Shown piece by piece: positions 1 through 8,107 of a stretch of DNA of 64,000 nt (the stretch's first letter is position 1; each line of letters opens with the position of its first letter). The DNA is from a virus, in the IMG/VR virus record IMGVR_UViG_3300029951_000013, positions 1 through 64,000 of that record. One strand, 5' to 3'. The notes under the pieces were generated by a model, which saw nothing but the letters and a program-made list of their open reading frames with translations, was not told the DNA's origin and ran no database searches. The translations under genes were made by a program, and so were the position numbers.

Positions 1-1
1 C

Positions 2-118
2 GCGCCGTCGGGATCTGAGGTCGAAGCCGTCGTCAAGGCAGCGCGAACGCTCGCCGACCAGCGACGCAAGGCGGAGATGACCACGCAGGGATCGAGGCTG
101 GCCGATGACCAGCGCTGA
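2..118 (+). CDS. 3' end of an upstream gene (partial)
   Basis: An open frame enters from the left edge and stops at TGA 116-118. The visible tail (38 residues) is charged and helical-looking, containing the stretch ARTLADQRRKAEM. It overlaps the ATG of the next gene by 14 bases, which suggests translational coupling in one rightward operon. Too little is visible to name it. Confidence 0.5.
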   Translation, partial: APSGSEVEAVVKAARTLADQRRKAEMTTQGSRLADDQR

Positions 119-2453
119 CGACTTCCTCGGCCTGGGCCAGCCGCACGATGCCACCGCGCCCGGTCCGTGGTTCCCCGCTCGCCACTCCGGCGAGTGCGGC
201 ACCTGCTTCATGGAGTTCGAGGAGGGCGACACAATCCGGGCCGACGGCGAGGGCGGCTGGGAGGCGCAGGACCACGGGCACGACGAGGAGATCCGACACA
301 CCGACGCACCGCGCGTCCAGGTGCTGGAGCCGGTCCCGACCGCGCCAGGAGAACAGAACGACCGCACACCCGACCACCGACCAGAGGACGAGACCGTGAA
401 CGAGGATGCGCAGAGCGAGCTGGACCAGGACGAGGAGCGGCTGGCCGTGGCGAAGTCGGACGGGAAGGTGCAGTGCTCGCTGTGCCCGCGCCGGTTCGTG
501 CCGACCAAGAGCGGCAAGGTGCGCAGTCACAAGGCGCTGGATGCTGTCACCGGCCGATCGCTGGAGGACGTCTGCGACGGCAGCGGCGAACCGCCGCGCG
601 AAGTGCTCGCAACCGCTGCCGCAGAGGGGGAGCCCAACGCCCTCGCACAGATGGAGGCGCGCATCGCCGCCGGCCCCCAGCCGGGCCCGAACCCGCACCG
701 CGCGCCGTTGCCGACCGCGCGGACGGAGGAGGGCTGGGGCGCGCCTGTCGCGCCGCTCCCGATCGCTGATCTGGAGACCGAGGTGGATCCGGACCTCGGC
801 GTGCCGCTCGCGGCTACTGCACCACCCAGCCTGTGGCCGGACTCCGCCCCCGGCGACGACACTCCGCCGTGGGACGAGGCGCAGCAGGTGGACCCCCGCG
901 ACCCCTGGTCCACCTGGAGGAACCGGGCTCAGGCGGTGAAGACCCACGCGGAGGCCGCAGTTCTCTACCGCGAGGCCGTCACTGCCGGAACCACGGAGGC
1001 GTTCCGCACGGAACTGGCCGCACTCATGAACGAGGCACTGGAGCGGCCGGGTCCGGCCGCCGTCGAGGCCGCGACCGGCACGCCGCTGCTCGGCTACGGC
1101 ACCGGCAAGGACCCGGAGGACGACGACCTGGTGGAGCAGCTGGGCCCGTGGATCCAGGCGCAGGAGGTGCGGACCCGCGCGGAGGCGGCGGCCCTGTACG
1201 CCGAGGCCAGGGCCAACGAGGCCTCGCCCGCACAGCTGGCCGCCCTGGCCGAGGTGATGGGCAGGGCACTGGAGCGTACGGTGCCCGCTCCCCGGGCTGC
1301 CACCGTGGAGGCCGCACCCGCCGCGCTGAAGGAGCAGTCCGTGTCCACTGTCGACACCGCCGCGCAGGACTTCCTGGCCACAGCTGCCGCCGAGCAGCCC
1401 GAGCCGGCCCGGGACCGGTGGGGCCGCTACCTGCTGCTGCACCCGTGCACCGGCCAGCCGCAGGCGTGGACCCGGGCCACGACGTTCGCCAAGAGCTGCG
1501 CCGACACGTACGCCCTGAGCCAGTGGGGCGCCCGGATGACGGTGGTCGGACTGACCAAGCGGGACGACCTGCTAGCCCTGGCCCACGGCAAGGACGTCTC
1601 CAAGGACAAGAAGGCCCTGGACAGGATCGTGGAGGACGCCAAGTCGGCGGCCGGCGACAAGGTGGCCGCCAACAAGGGCACCGCGCTCCACTCCTTCACC
1701 GAGCTGGTCGACACCGGCCGCGGCACCGTGGCGGACGTCCCCGAGGCGCAGCGCGCCGACGTCTCTGCCTACCGGGCGGCGATGGAGGACGCCGGGCTGG
1801 AGGTGGTCCTGGCCGAGCGCATCACGGCGGTCACCAATTTCGACGTGGCCGGGACCTTCGACCGGGTCCTGCGGCTGACCCGGGACCTGCCCGGGATCGG
1901 CCAGGCCGGGGACTACGTCATCGGCGACCTCAAGTCCGGCCGGGACCTGTCCTACGGCTGGGGCGAGATCGCCGTCCAGCTGGCGGTCTACGGCCACGGC
2001 GTCAACGAGGCCGGAGTTTGGGACGCCGTGGCTGGGCGCTGGGAGCGACTGCACCTGACGGTTCGTGAAGATGTCGGCATCGTCATGCACCTCCCGGTCG
2101 GAAAGGCCGAGTGCACGCTGTACCGGGTCGACCTGGCCGAGGGCTGGCGGGCCAGCCGGCTGTGCGCGGACGTCCGCGAGTGGCGCAAGGCGAAGGACCT
2201 GGCCGCGCCGATCAGTGTGGCGGAGGCTGCTCCGTCCATGGCCTCGGTGACCGCGATCGCTCCGGCCCAGTCGGTGGTGCGGCAGCCGTCCTGGGAGGAG
2301 CGCTTCAGCGCGGTGCAGTCGAAGCAGCAGGCCGCCGAGCTGTACGAATCCGCTCGGAGCGACCTAGAGGTTCGCCGGACGCCCGACCGGTTGAAGGGCC
2401 TGGTGGAGCTGGCCCGGCAGCAGCTGGAGAGGCTCAGCGAAAAGGCCGGATGA
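105..2453 (+). CDS. RecB/Cas4-like PD-(D/E)XK exonuclease with zinc motifs and helical repeats
   Basis: A 782-residue protein. The nuclease core lies at about residues 440-690: motif I GTALHSF near 525, the acidic residue in AGTFDR near 582, the D-x-K motif GDLKSG near 606 and the QLAVY motif near 624. This is the RecB-type order, and phage members act as recombination exonucleases. The N-terminus has a CGTC zinc-like motif (about 25-60) and a second Cys/His cluster CSLCPRRF (about 125-155). Three related helical modules of about 45 residues (pattern EAAxLYxEA...LER) occur near 275-325, 350-395 and at the C-terminus. An in-frame GTG at 396 directly follows a copy of the start-associated leader (371-386). 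The zinc N-terminus may therefore be a fused small gene, and a shorter product could start there. An SSB-like gene follows. The nuclease family is well supported; the role is inferred. Confidence 0.75.
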   Translation: MTSADDFLGLGQPHDATAPGPWFPARHSGECGTCFMEFEEGDTIRADGEGGWEAQDHGHDEEIRHTDAPRVQVLEPVPTAPGEQNDRTPDHRPEDETVNEDAQSELDQDEERLAVAKSDGKVQCSLCPRRFVPTKSGKVRSHKALDAVTGRSLEDVCDGSGEPPREVLATAAAEGEPNALAQMEARIAAGPQPGPNPHRAPLPTARTEEGWGAPVAPLPIADLETEVDPDLGVPLAATAPPSLWPDSAPGDDTPPWDEAQQVDPRDPWSTWRNRAQAVKTHAEAAVLYREAVTAGTTEAFRTELAALMNEALERPGPAAVEAATGTPLLGYGTGKDPEDDDLVEQLGPWIQAQEVRTRAEAAALYAEARANEASPAQLAALAEVMGRALERTVPAPRAATVEAAPAALKEQSVSTVDTAAQDFLATAAAEQPEPARDRWGRYLLLHPCTGQPQAWTRATTFAKSCADTYALSQWGARMTVVGLTKRDDLLALAHGKDVSKDKKALDRIVEDAKSAAGDKVAANKGTALHSFTELVDTGRGTVADVPEAQRADVSAYRAAMEDAGLEVVLAERITAVTNFDVAGTFDRVLRLTRDLPGIGQAGDYVIGDLKSGRDLSYGWGEIAVQLAVYGHGVNEAGVWDAVAGRWERLHLTVREDVGIVMHLPVGKAECTLYRVDLAEGWRASRLCADVREWRKAKDLAAPISVAEAAPSMASVTAIAPAQSVVRQPSWEERFSAVQSKQQAAELYESARSDLEVRRTPDRLKGLVELARQQLERLSEKAG
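371..386 (+). promoter_or_regulatory. start-associated leader motif inside the exonuclease gene
   Basis: CGACCACCGACCAGAG followed 9 bases later by an in-frame GTG (396). This is the leader that precedes many genes further right, but here it is itself translated, as if two genes had fused or as an internal start. Confidence 0.4.
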
Positions 2454-2455
2454 GG

Positions 2456-2473
2456 TTTAATTAAATCGCTAAA
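2456..2473 (+). promoter_or_regulatory. AT-rich operator/promoter-like site
   Basis: TTTAATTAAATCGCTAAA sits 3 bases after the exonuclease stop in otherwise GC-rich DNA. It shares TTTAAYTAAATCGCT with the palindromic site at 6331. TATGCT at 2480 could serve as a -10 box. A regulator-binding site or promoter for the SSB-like gene is inferred. Confidence 0.4.
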
Positions 2474-2578
2474 CAGGGTATGCTCAGACCAGATTGAAGC
2501 GGTACCGGGGACCAGCTTTCAACGCCGCTGGTCTTAAACGAACCGGCTCAATAGGACGCCCGGTACCACTGCACGACA

Positions 2579-2642
2579 GGCCGCCGCTCACGGCAGCGGG
2601 CCCGGGGAATCGGGTGCGGGGGTTCAACTCCCCTGACGGCCA
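2579..2642 (+). ncRNA. tRNA-like leader element (acceptor plus T-arm)
   Basis: A T-arm-like hairpin (stem 2618-2622/2630-2634, 7-base loop TTCAACT) directly abuts a 7-base 3' strand (2635-2641). That strand pairs 6/7 with GGCCGCC at 2579-2585. At 64 bases, with no canonical anticodon loop, it is not a normal tRNA. It lies in the 382-base non-coding stretch 2454-2835 upstream of the SSB-like gene. Nothing else obvious is present there besides the AT-rich site at 2456 and the leader motif at 2812. Confidence 0.4.
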
Positions 2643-2811
2643 CGCAGCACCGCACTGCCAGACGTGCGCAGGTCGAACGCGAAGCGGACGGCACTCACCT
2701 CCAGCAGTGCGATGCTCGAACCGGCAGCTGACCGGCAGACGGCCCGCCACGACGAGGGGCGTCCGGTCGATCGGCTGCCGGAGCCCGCCAACCGACAACG
2801 GAGCACCCCAG

Positions 2812-2826
2812 CCACCGATCAAAGGA
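2812..2826 (+). promoter_or_regulatory. start-associated leader motif
   Basis: CCACCGATCAAAGGA carries the ribosome binding site and points to ATG 2836 (9-base spacing) rather than ATG 2830 (3-base spacing). Confidence 0.5.
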
Positions 2827-2835
2827 CCAATGACC

Positions 2836-3405
2836 ATGACCGAGACGTACAGCCCCAGCGCCGCCGACGCGGTCGCCGCAGCGTTCCTCACGCGCGGCAA
2901 GACCGTCAGCGCGCAGTTCCCCCGGGTCGGCCACACGGTCGAGGGCACCATCACGGACTTCCGGATGAGCCTCCAGACCGACATGAAGACCGGCGACCAG
3001 ATGTACTGGGTCGGCAAGAGCCCCACCAAGGCGTCCGAGACCCCCGACAAGAAGGGCACCGGCCTGCGGCCGGTCGAGCAGCTCCTGATCGACATGCAGT
3101 GTGTGCCGACCGGAGTCAAGTGGGAGGGCCTGGAGTACGAGGAGGTCCACATCGAGGAGGACGACGGCATGCGCACTCTGTACGTGAAGGGTGCCGTCCA
3201 GGCCGCCGTCGCCAAGGCGATCAAGGACTCCGGCGGCGCTCTGGAACGCGGTGCCTACCTCAAGGTGACCCGGGGTCCGAACGGCAAGAACGAGCGCGGC
3301 GAGCGCAAGTTCTCCTACACCGCTGAGTACACCCCGGCGGCGAAGAACCCGAAGGCGGCCGAGCAGTTCCTGTCCGCCGCCGGCGACGACAACCCGTTCG
3401 CGTAG
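2836..3405 (+). CDS. single-stranded DNA-binding-like protein
   Basis: A 189-residue acidic protein. It ends in GDDNPFA, close to the acidic DDxxPF tip with which SSB proteins dock repair enzymes. The middle is beta-rich with an IxxxGxxLxRG/KVTRG pattern seen in actinophage SSB-like proteins. Its place straight after the RecB-like exonuclease fits a recombination or replication pair. The start at 2836 rests on spacing from AAAGGA; ATG 2830 is also in frame. A classical OB-fold signature cannot be confirmed by eye. Confidence 0.55.
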   Translation: MTETYSPSAADAVAAAFLTRGKTVSAQFPRVGHTVEGTITDFRMSLQTDMKTGDQMYWVGKSPTKASETPDKKGTGLRPVEQLLIDMQCVPTGVKWEGLEYEEVHIEEDDGMRTLYVKGAVQAAVAKAIKDSGGALERGAYLKVTRGPNGKNERGERKFSYTAEYTPAAKNPKAAEQFLSAAGDDNPFA

Positions 3406-3428
3406 CGGCCGGCCCTGCGGCAGCGTCC

Positions 3429-3465
3429 TCCTTTTCAAGGAGTCACTGTTTGCATAAATCGCCCC
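3429..3465 (+). promoter_or_regulatory. small hairpin and AT-rich site
   Basis: CTCCTT-TTC-AAGGAG is a perfect 6-bp inverted repeat. It is followed by TTTGCATAAATCGCC, which resembles the AT-rich sites at 2456 and 6328. It lies between the SSB-like gene and the terminator at 3548. Function unknown. Confidence 0.3.
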
Positions 3466-3547
3466 GACCCCTACCATGACAACAGGCGGGAGACCGCTGG
3501 AACCGTGGACGTGACCGACCGGACTCCATTGCCGGTGGGTCCGCAGA

Positions 3548-3597
3548 AGCCCCGTCACGGACTCCATCCCCCGGAGTCCCGTGGCGGGGCTGTCTTA
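3548..3597 (+). terminator. intrinsic terminator-like hairpin
   Basis: AGCCCCG-x-CACGGACTCC pairs with GGAGTCC-x-GTG-x-CGGGGCT across a 7-base loop, followed by GTCTTA. This strong hairpin after the SSB-like gene likely ends the exonuclease/SSB transcript. Confidence 0.65.
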
Positions 3598-3611
3598 TGA
3601 TGATCAGGAAA

Positions 3612-3633
3612 GACCACCGACCAAGTTAGGGAG
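3612..3633 (+). promoter_or_regulatory. start-associated leader motif
   Basis: GACCACCGACCAAG followed by TTAGGGAG. It supports ATG 3643 as the start rather than the in-frame TTG at 3634. Confidence 0.45.
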
Positions 3634-3642
3634 TTGAACGGC

Positions 3643-4101
3643 ATGGCGACTGTTGTATGGCCTACCGGGGACCAGGCCGGTGGGCGGGGTGACTGGATCT
3701 TTGTCGATCTCAGCGGTCGGCTCACCAAAGTGGCCGGCAGGTTCCTGGGGTTCGGCACCTCGTACAAGCCGGACCACATGTACCACAAGGGCCAGGAGTA
3801 CGCCGACAAGCGGCAGCGGTGCTCGCGCTGCCGCTGGATGGAGGTCAGGCTCTTCTCCGAGACCGGTTCCGGCCGCTACCTGCTGGTCACCCGGGGGGCC
3901 TCGGCGGTCCCCGGCGAGACCGAGCGGGTTACCTGCACTCTGGTGCACGGGCCGTTCCAGGCCGTGGAGGCGGCGACCACCCGGCGCGAGGAGCCCGGCG
4001 CCGAGCCGTTCCTGATCAAGCCCGCCGCCATGGCGCTCGCGCAGGCGGCGCAGTACGACGACGCTCTCAAAGAGGCCTATGTCAACCGCGCCGTAGCGTG
4101 A
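3643..4101 (+). CDS. hypothetical protein with a CxxC pair
   Basis: 152 residues, not recognised. It contains a single CSRC pair near residue 66 in a basic context and a predicted mixed fold. The ATG was chosen from the leader motif upstream. It is first in a run with the triple winged-helix gene (25-base gap). A small zinc- or nucleic-acid-binding role is possible but unsupported. Confidence 0.6.
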   Translation: MATVVWPTGDQAGGRGDWIFVDLSGRLTKVAGRFLGFGTSYKPDHMYHKGQEYADKRQRCSRCRWMEVRLFSETGSGRYLLVTRGASAVPGETERVTCTLVHGPFQAVEAATTRREEPGAEPFLIKPAAMALAQAAQYDDALKEAYVNRAVA

Positions 4102-4126
4102 GACCCAGCGGATACCGGAGCACACG

Positions 4127-4843
4127 ATGACGACCACAGACGAGAGGCGGTCCCACGGGAGGCCCCGCCCCGAGGAGACCATCCAGCGCGACCAGGCGAT
4201 CCTGGACCGGCTCCGGCAGGAGGGGCCGCAGACCACGGGCCAGCTCGCTGAAGCCCTGAGCGTCAGGGAGTCCCTGGTGGACGTGGCGCTGGGGCGGCTG
4301 CACAGCGCACGGGAGGCCCACCGGCGCCGGGAGATCCACGACGGCTCGTTCCAGACCTTCTGGCACGCGGGCTGGGACGAGGACGCCCAGCCGCGCAAGC
4401 GCCCGCGCCCGCAGAGGGTCGGCCGGGACCAGGTCGTCCTGGACCGCCTCCAGGAGCACGGACCGCGCCGGGTGGACCGGCTCGCCCGCGAGCTGTCCAT
4501 GGAGGAGTCCCTGGTGGAACTCAGCCTGAAGCGGCTCAAGGCCGCGGGAAGGGCCCACTGGGTGATGGACGCGGACGACGATCCTGTCTGGACCGCCGGC
4601 AGGGAGGTCAAGCCGCGCGGCCGGCCGCGGTCCCCGGAGACCATCCGGCGCGACCGGGACGTCCTGGGCCAACTGGTCCAGGGTGGGCCGCAGACCAGGA
4701 ACCAGATCGCCGAGGCCCTGCGCACCAAGCAGTCCCTGGTGTACCTCTCCCTGGGGCGCCTGCGCGGCGACGGCGCGATCCGCAAGTGCGCTGGTGAGGG
4801 TGCTTTCACCATCTGGTCCGCAGACGGGACGTGCGACGGATGA
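4127..4843 (+). CDS. protein of three tandem winged-helix domains
   Basis: 238 residues made of three homologous units of about 75. Each has the order RDxxxLDxLxxxGPxxxxxLAxxL, then ESLVxxxLxRL and a wing ending in a Trp or acidic turn. Unit starts are near residues 10, 95 and 165, and linkers between units are basic (RKRPRPQR, KPRGRPRS). This fits a DNA-binding protein contacting repeated sites, possibly a regulator. No effector domain is visible. It overlaps the next gene by ATGA. Confidence 0.65.
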   Translation: MTTTDERRSHGRPRPEETIQRDQAILDRLRQEGPQTTGQLAEALSVRESLVDVALGRLHSAREAHRRREIHDGSFQTFWHAGWDEDAQPRKRPRPQRVGRDQVVLDRLQEHGPRRVDRLARELSMEESLVELSLKRLKAAGRAHWVMDADDDPVWTAGREVKPRGRPRSPETIRRDRDVLGQLVQGGPQTRNQIAEALRTKQSLVYLSLGRLRGDGAIRKCAGEGAFTIWSADGTCDG

Positions 4844-5127
4844 CCGCGCCGACGCAGGCCGACTGCACGGCCCTCCTCCAGAACGGCGGCCGGAGACTGC
4901 ACACCGGCCTCTGGGAGATCGGCAGCTACGCCTATACCGAGGCGGACGCGCTGGCGCTGGCCGAGCTGTGCCTCCGGCTGGGCCAGCCGCTGTCGGCGGC
5001 GATCACCGCACGGATGTTCCTCGCCGTCGTGCGCCGCCTCGACGCGGTGGAGGCGGCGCTGCCGTCGCAGGTCCCACCGGATCACTGGGGGCCGGCACCG
5101 GACCCGTCGTGTGATCGGAGCCACTGA
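4840..5127 (+). CDS. small hypothetical protein
   Basis: 95 residues, helical, unrecognised. The ATG lies inside the previous stop (ATGA), so it is translationally coupled. An in-frame GTG at 4831 is less likely. It overlaps the glycosyltransferase gene by TGATG. Confidence 0.5.
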   Translation: MTAPTQADCTALLQNGGRRLHTGLWEIGSYAYTEADALALAELCLRLGQPLSAAITARMFLAVVRRLDAVEAALPSQVPPDHWGPAPDPSCDRSH

Positions 5128-5774
5128 TGGGCCAGCACCGGACCAACCGCACTCCCCCTCTGACCGTGAGCGTCGCGATACCCACGATCCCCGGGCGCGA
5201 GGCGCTGCTCCGCCGGGCGGTCGCCTCGGTCCACGCCCAGGAGCGCCAGGCCGACGCCATCCTGGTCGAGCGGGACGCCGGGCGCACCGGTGCCGCGCAG
5301 GCCCGGAACCGTCTGCTGGAGCGGTGCACCACCGATGTGGTCGCGTGGCTGGACGACGACGACCTCCTGCGGCCGAACCACCTCAAGGCCTGCCTGAGGG
5401 TCCTGACCAGCAGCCCTGGGACGGACCTCGTCTATCCGAGGCCCAGAATGTCCGGCGGCCAGGACCCCACCGCGACCACCTACCGCGGCCGGTTCCCGGT
5501 CGAGCCCTGGGGCATCCGCTGGCAGCCCGAGCTGGAGCGGCACCTGCGCACCCACGGCTCCTTCATCCCCATGACGCACCTGGTGCGCACCGACGCCGTC
5601 CGCAAGGCAGGCGGCTTCCCCGAGGGCCGCACCCTGCCGACCGGCCGCTACCAGGGAGAGGACGAGCGGTACCTGATCGCGCTGCTGGACACCGGTGCCC
5701 GGTTCGGACACCTGGATGCGGTGACATGGACCTGGACGGTCAACCCGGACAGCACCGCCGGGAGGCCCGCGTGA
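5127..5774 (+). CDS. GT2-like glycosyltransferase
   Basis: 215 residues. The N-terminus VSVAIPTIPGREALLRRAV is the nucleotide-sugar binding strand of GT-A family 2 enzymes. WLDDDDLL near residue 73 supplies the metal-binding DxD. The C-terminal TWTW motif also occurs in the enzyme at 12366, so the two are paralogues. Acceptor and sugar are unknown; modification of a virion protein, host glycan or DNA base are all possible. Confidence 0.7.
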   Translation: MGQHRTNRTPPLTVSVAIPTIPGREALLRRAVASVHAQERQADAILVERDAGRTGAAQARNRLLERCTTDVVAWLDDDDLLRPNHLKACLRVLTSSPGTDLVYPRPRMSGGQDPTATTYRGRFPVEPWGIRWQPELERHLRTHGSFIPMTHLVRTDAVRKAGGFPEGRTLPTGRYQGEDERYLIALLDTGARFGHLDAVTWTWTVNPDSTAGRPA

Positions 5775-6223
5775 ATGCCGCCGTCCGGTTCGCTGCCGCA
5801 TACGCCGCTCTCACCGCCTCGCACAAATTTGCGGATCACTGGATCCAGGTCGACGCGCAGGCCACCGCCAAGGGCGACCCCGGCACAGCAGGGCGTCTTG
5901 CGTGCGCGTCCCATATCGCCACGTACACCGTGACGCAGGGTCTCGCACTGCTGGCTGCCGACAGACTGCTCGGCCTACGTCTCAGCCCGGGACGTACTGC
6001 CGCCGCGCTGGCCGTCTCAGCCGGGACGCACTATGCGGCAGACCGTCAGGCGGGACACTGGCGGGACGAGGCACCACGCGGGGTTGCCCGCCTCGCCACA
6101 GCCACCGGGCACGCGAGCTGGCTCCAACGGGACCCGAATTCCCCCTACCTGCTCGACCAGGCATGGCACGAAGGATGGATCTTCATTGCCGCTCTGGTTG
6201 CAGCAGGACGCGGGACAGGCTGA
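5771..6223 (+). CDS. DUF3307-like small membrane protein
   Basis: 150 residues starting at a GTG inside the previous stop (GTGA). SHKFADHWIQ followed by a helix with SHIATYT and later THYAAD gives the H-x3-D-x3-Q ... H ... H-x3-D pattern of DUF3307-type membrane proteins. Two hydrophobic helices lie near 58-75 and 83-96. The 3' end lies within the GRGACG hexamer-rich stretch. Function unknown. Confidence 0.55.
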   Translation: MNAAVRFAAAYAALTASHKFADHWIQVDAQATAKGDPGTAGRLACASHIATYTVTQGLALLAADRLLGLRLSPGRTAAALAVSAGTHYAADRQAGHWRDEAPRGVARLATATGHASWLQRDPNSPYLLDQAWHEGWIFIAALVAAGRGTG

Positions 6224-6251
6224 GACGCTGGACTGAGACACCGTGGGACAG

Positions 6252-6280
6252 GGCCGGGACGCGCAACGCGTCCCGGCCTT
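6252..6280 (+). terminator. intrinsic terminator-like hairpin
   Basis: A perfect 12-bp stem, GGCCGGGACGCG with CGCGTCCCGGCC, and a 3-base loop, followed by TT. It closes the operon ending at 6223. Both arms carry the hexamer of the surrounding array. Confidence 0.6.
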
Positions 6281-6300
6281 CAATGCGTCCCGGGACTCGC

Positions 6301-6329
6301 TGGACACGGCGTCTCAGTTGGTCTAGGAT
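6301..6329 (+). promoter_or_regulatory. sigma-70-type promoter
   Basis: TGGACA (6301-6306), 17-base spacer, TAGGAT (6324-6329): 5/6 match to the -35 consensus and a typical Streptomyces -10. It follows a terminator and precedes the gene at 6373. Confidence 0.6.
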
Positions 6330-6330
6330 T

Positions 6331-6349
6331 TAACTAAATCGCTTAGTTA
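6331..6349 (+). promoter_or_regulatory. palindromic operator
   Basis: TAACTAA-ATCGC-TTAGTTA is a perfect 7-bp palindrome just downstream of the -10 box, where a bound repressor would block initiation. The left half matches the site at 2456. Confidence 0.5.
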
Positions 6350-6372
6350 CGATCACGGACCAGGAGGACCCC

Positions 6373-7134
6373 ATGGTCAGAGCTGCAGCACGGCTGGAGA
6401 CGCCGAGGTATCGCGCCCTGAGCCGGTCCGTCCGGCAGCGTCTCGCGCCCTACCCCGGCGGACCTGAACGGTGGATCTGGGTTCCAGTGGACCTGGACGG
6501 GCAGTGGGAGCCGCTGGCCCGGGACAGGGCCGCCGCCCCGTCCCTCTGGGAGATCGTCAGGAAGGGTGTCAGCCGGGTCACGGTAGAGATCGACGCCTGC
6601 AACCGGTACCCGGCGGAGCAGTGGGAGGTCGGGGTGATCGGCATCCGTCATCGCACTGAGACCGAGGTCTACACCGGTGCCCGCAACTACGTGCAGAGCC
6701 TCCTACTGTTCCTGGACGTCTCGCTGACACTGGGACAGCGTCCCGGCGACAGCCTGTCGGAGACGCGTCCCAGCGTCCCGTCTTCGGCCGTCCCGTTTCA
6801 GCGCGACGCTGGGACGCGTCCCGGAACGAGGTCGATCGGAGACGTCCCACGTGGGACGCACCCGCCGGTCGTCTACGTGCTGCGCAACGGGACGCGCGTC
6901 AAGATCGGGACGACCACCCACCTGCGCAACAGAGTGCACCGTCTCGCGTTGCGTCTCGATGACGTGGTGTTCGCCATGGACGGCGGCCGGGAACTGGAGC
7001 AGGCGTTGCACCAGCGTTTCGCCGCACAGCGTGTCGGGGACACCGAGTGGTTCACCGAGACGGGCGCTCTGGCAGCCTTCATCGCAACGCACAGCGGTGA
7101 GACGCACCGCGGCGAGACAGGAGTGTCCCAGTGA
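6373..7134 (+). CDS. protein with C-terminal GIY-YIG-like (T5orf172-type) domain
   Basis: 253 residues with AGGAGG 5 bases upstream. The first 115 residues are unrecognised. A Ser/Thr/Arg/Pro-rich linker (about 118-155) coincides with the densest hexamer cluster. The C-terminal part, VVYVLRNGTRVKIGTTTHLRNRV then ELEQALHQRF and EWF, follows the T5orf172/Mug113 form of the GIY-YIG nuclease fold, although the GIY and YIG tripeptides are diverged. It could nick or bind DNA at the repeat array. It overlaps the next gene. Confidence 0.6.
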   Translation: MVRAAARLETPRYRALSRSVRQRLAPYPGGPERWIWVPVDLDGQWEPLARDRAAAPSLWEIVRKGVSRVTVEIDACNRYPAEQWEVGVIGIRHRTETEVYTGARNYVQSLLLFLDVSLTLGQRPGDSLSETRPSVPSSAVPFQRDAGTRPGTRSIGDVPRGTHPPVVYVLRNGTRVKIGTTTHLRNRVHRLALRLDDVVFAMDGGRELEQALHQRFAAQRVGDTEWFTETGALAAFIATHSGETHRGETGVSQ

Positions 7135-8069
7135 TGTGGCGTCGCAAGAACCGTCCCAGCCAGTCGGCTACCGAAACGGAAGCGAAGTCCTACCGGAAGG
7201 ACCGGTTCGTTCGGTCCGCTTCCGAAACGGAGACCGGACTGGGCTGGGTCGATCTGCTGACCGACTGGGGCCGCCCGCTGGTTGCTGCCATCGTCCTGGT
7301 CATGTGCGCCCCCGGAGAGCATTTCCTGGCTCGGCTCGCGGGTTGGAACCAGTGGCTGGCCTGGGGCATGCCCGCTGTCCTGACTGCCTACGCGGGCATC
7401 GCCGCCGTCGTAGCAGCCAAACGGCCTCGGAAGACCGAAGGCAAGGCCACCGCCGTCGCCGGCGCGGTCGTTTCCGTCCTGCTGGCTATGGCTGCCCAGC
7501 CGGTGGCGCACCTGCTGATGCTGACCGGTCCTTGGGACACTCGGCACACCGTCACGCTGGTCGTCTCGTGCATTCCGTCCCTGGTGCTGGGACACCTGCT
7601 CCACCTCGCGGCGTCCCAGAAATCGAAGCGCGCCCCGTCCCAGCGTCGCACCGCAGTCGTCCCGTCCCAGAACGGCGTCGCAGCCGCAGCGTCTCCGGGA
7701 CGCGACGCCGTCTCAGCATCCGTGTCTCGCCGAGCTGTCTCTGAGACGCCTCGGGCCGATAAGCGTCTCAGCACTGAGACGCCGCTCGCGCAGATCGAAG
7801 GTGTCCCCGAGACGCCGAGTGTTGCGGAGACGCTGTCCCACTTTCCGGCTGGGACGGGGAGCGTCTCGGAGGACGACCTCCTCACCACGGCTGAGGCGGC
7901 GCAAGCTGCGTCCCAGGCGCGCGGTGAGACGGTCAAGCCGTCCACGGTCCGCACCTGGAAGAGCCGGGGTCACCTCACCCCGGCAGTCGATGAGGACATG
8001 ACGCTCTACCGTCGCGGCGACGTTCTGGCCTACGCGACACGCAACACCGTCCCGGTCACCGGCGACTGA
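7131..8069 (+). CDS. DUF2637/Spd-like membrane protein with C-terminal HTH
   Basis: 312 residues from GTG 7131 (ATG 7134 is the alternative). Hydrophobic helices at about 45-62, 70-87, 100-118 and 130-150 resemble DUF2637 membrane proteins found in Streptomyces conjugative plasmids. A long Ser/Thr/Glu linker (about 165-245) repeats ETP/SET because the hexamer GAGACG recurs in the DNA. The tail LLTTAEAAQ...VKPSTVRTWKSRG is a MerR/HTH_17-type helix-turn-helix. A membrane-anchored DNA-binding partner of the downstream translocase is inferred. Confidence 0.55.
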   Translation: MMWRRKNRPSQSATETEAKSYRKDRFVRSASETETGLGWVDLLTDWGRPLVAAIVLVMCAPGEHFLARLAGWNQWLAWGMPAVLTAYAGIAAVVAAKRPRKTEGKATAVAGAVVSVLLAMAAQPVAHLLMLTGPWDTRHTVTLVVSCIPSLVLGHLLHLAASQKSKRAPSQRRTAVVPSQNGVAAAASPGRDAVSASVSRRAVSETPRADKRLSTETPLAQIEGVPETPSVAETLSHFPAGTGSVSEDDLLTTAEAAQAASQARGETVKPSTVRTWKSRGHLTPAVDEDMTLYRRGDVLAYATRNTVPVTGD

Positions 8070-8107
8070 GACGCACTCGACCATCTGACCAGAGAGCAGG
8101 CCGACCA

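Noticed and set aside
33-1442. Long minus-strand open frame opposite the exonuclease gene
   Set aside because: Arg/Gly/Leu-rich shadow of a GC-rich gene with no family resemblance; the plus-strand frame has clear nuclease motifs.
2494-2835. Upstream extension of the SSB-like frame
   Set aside because: No ribosome site at the early start; the segment holds the AT-rich site, a tRNA-like element and the leader motif, so it is best read as untranslated.
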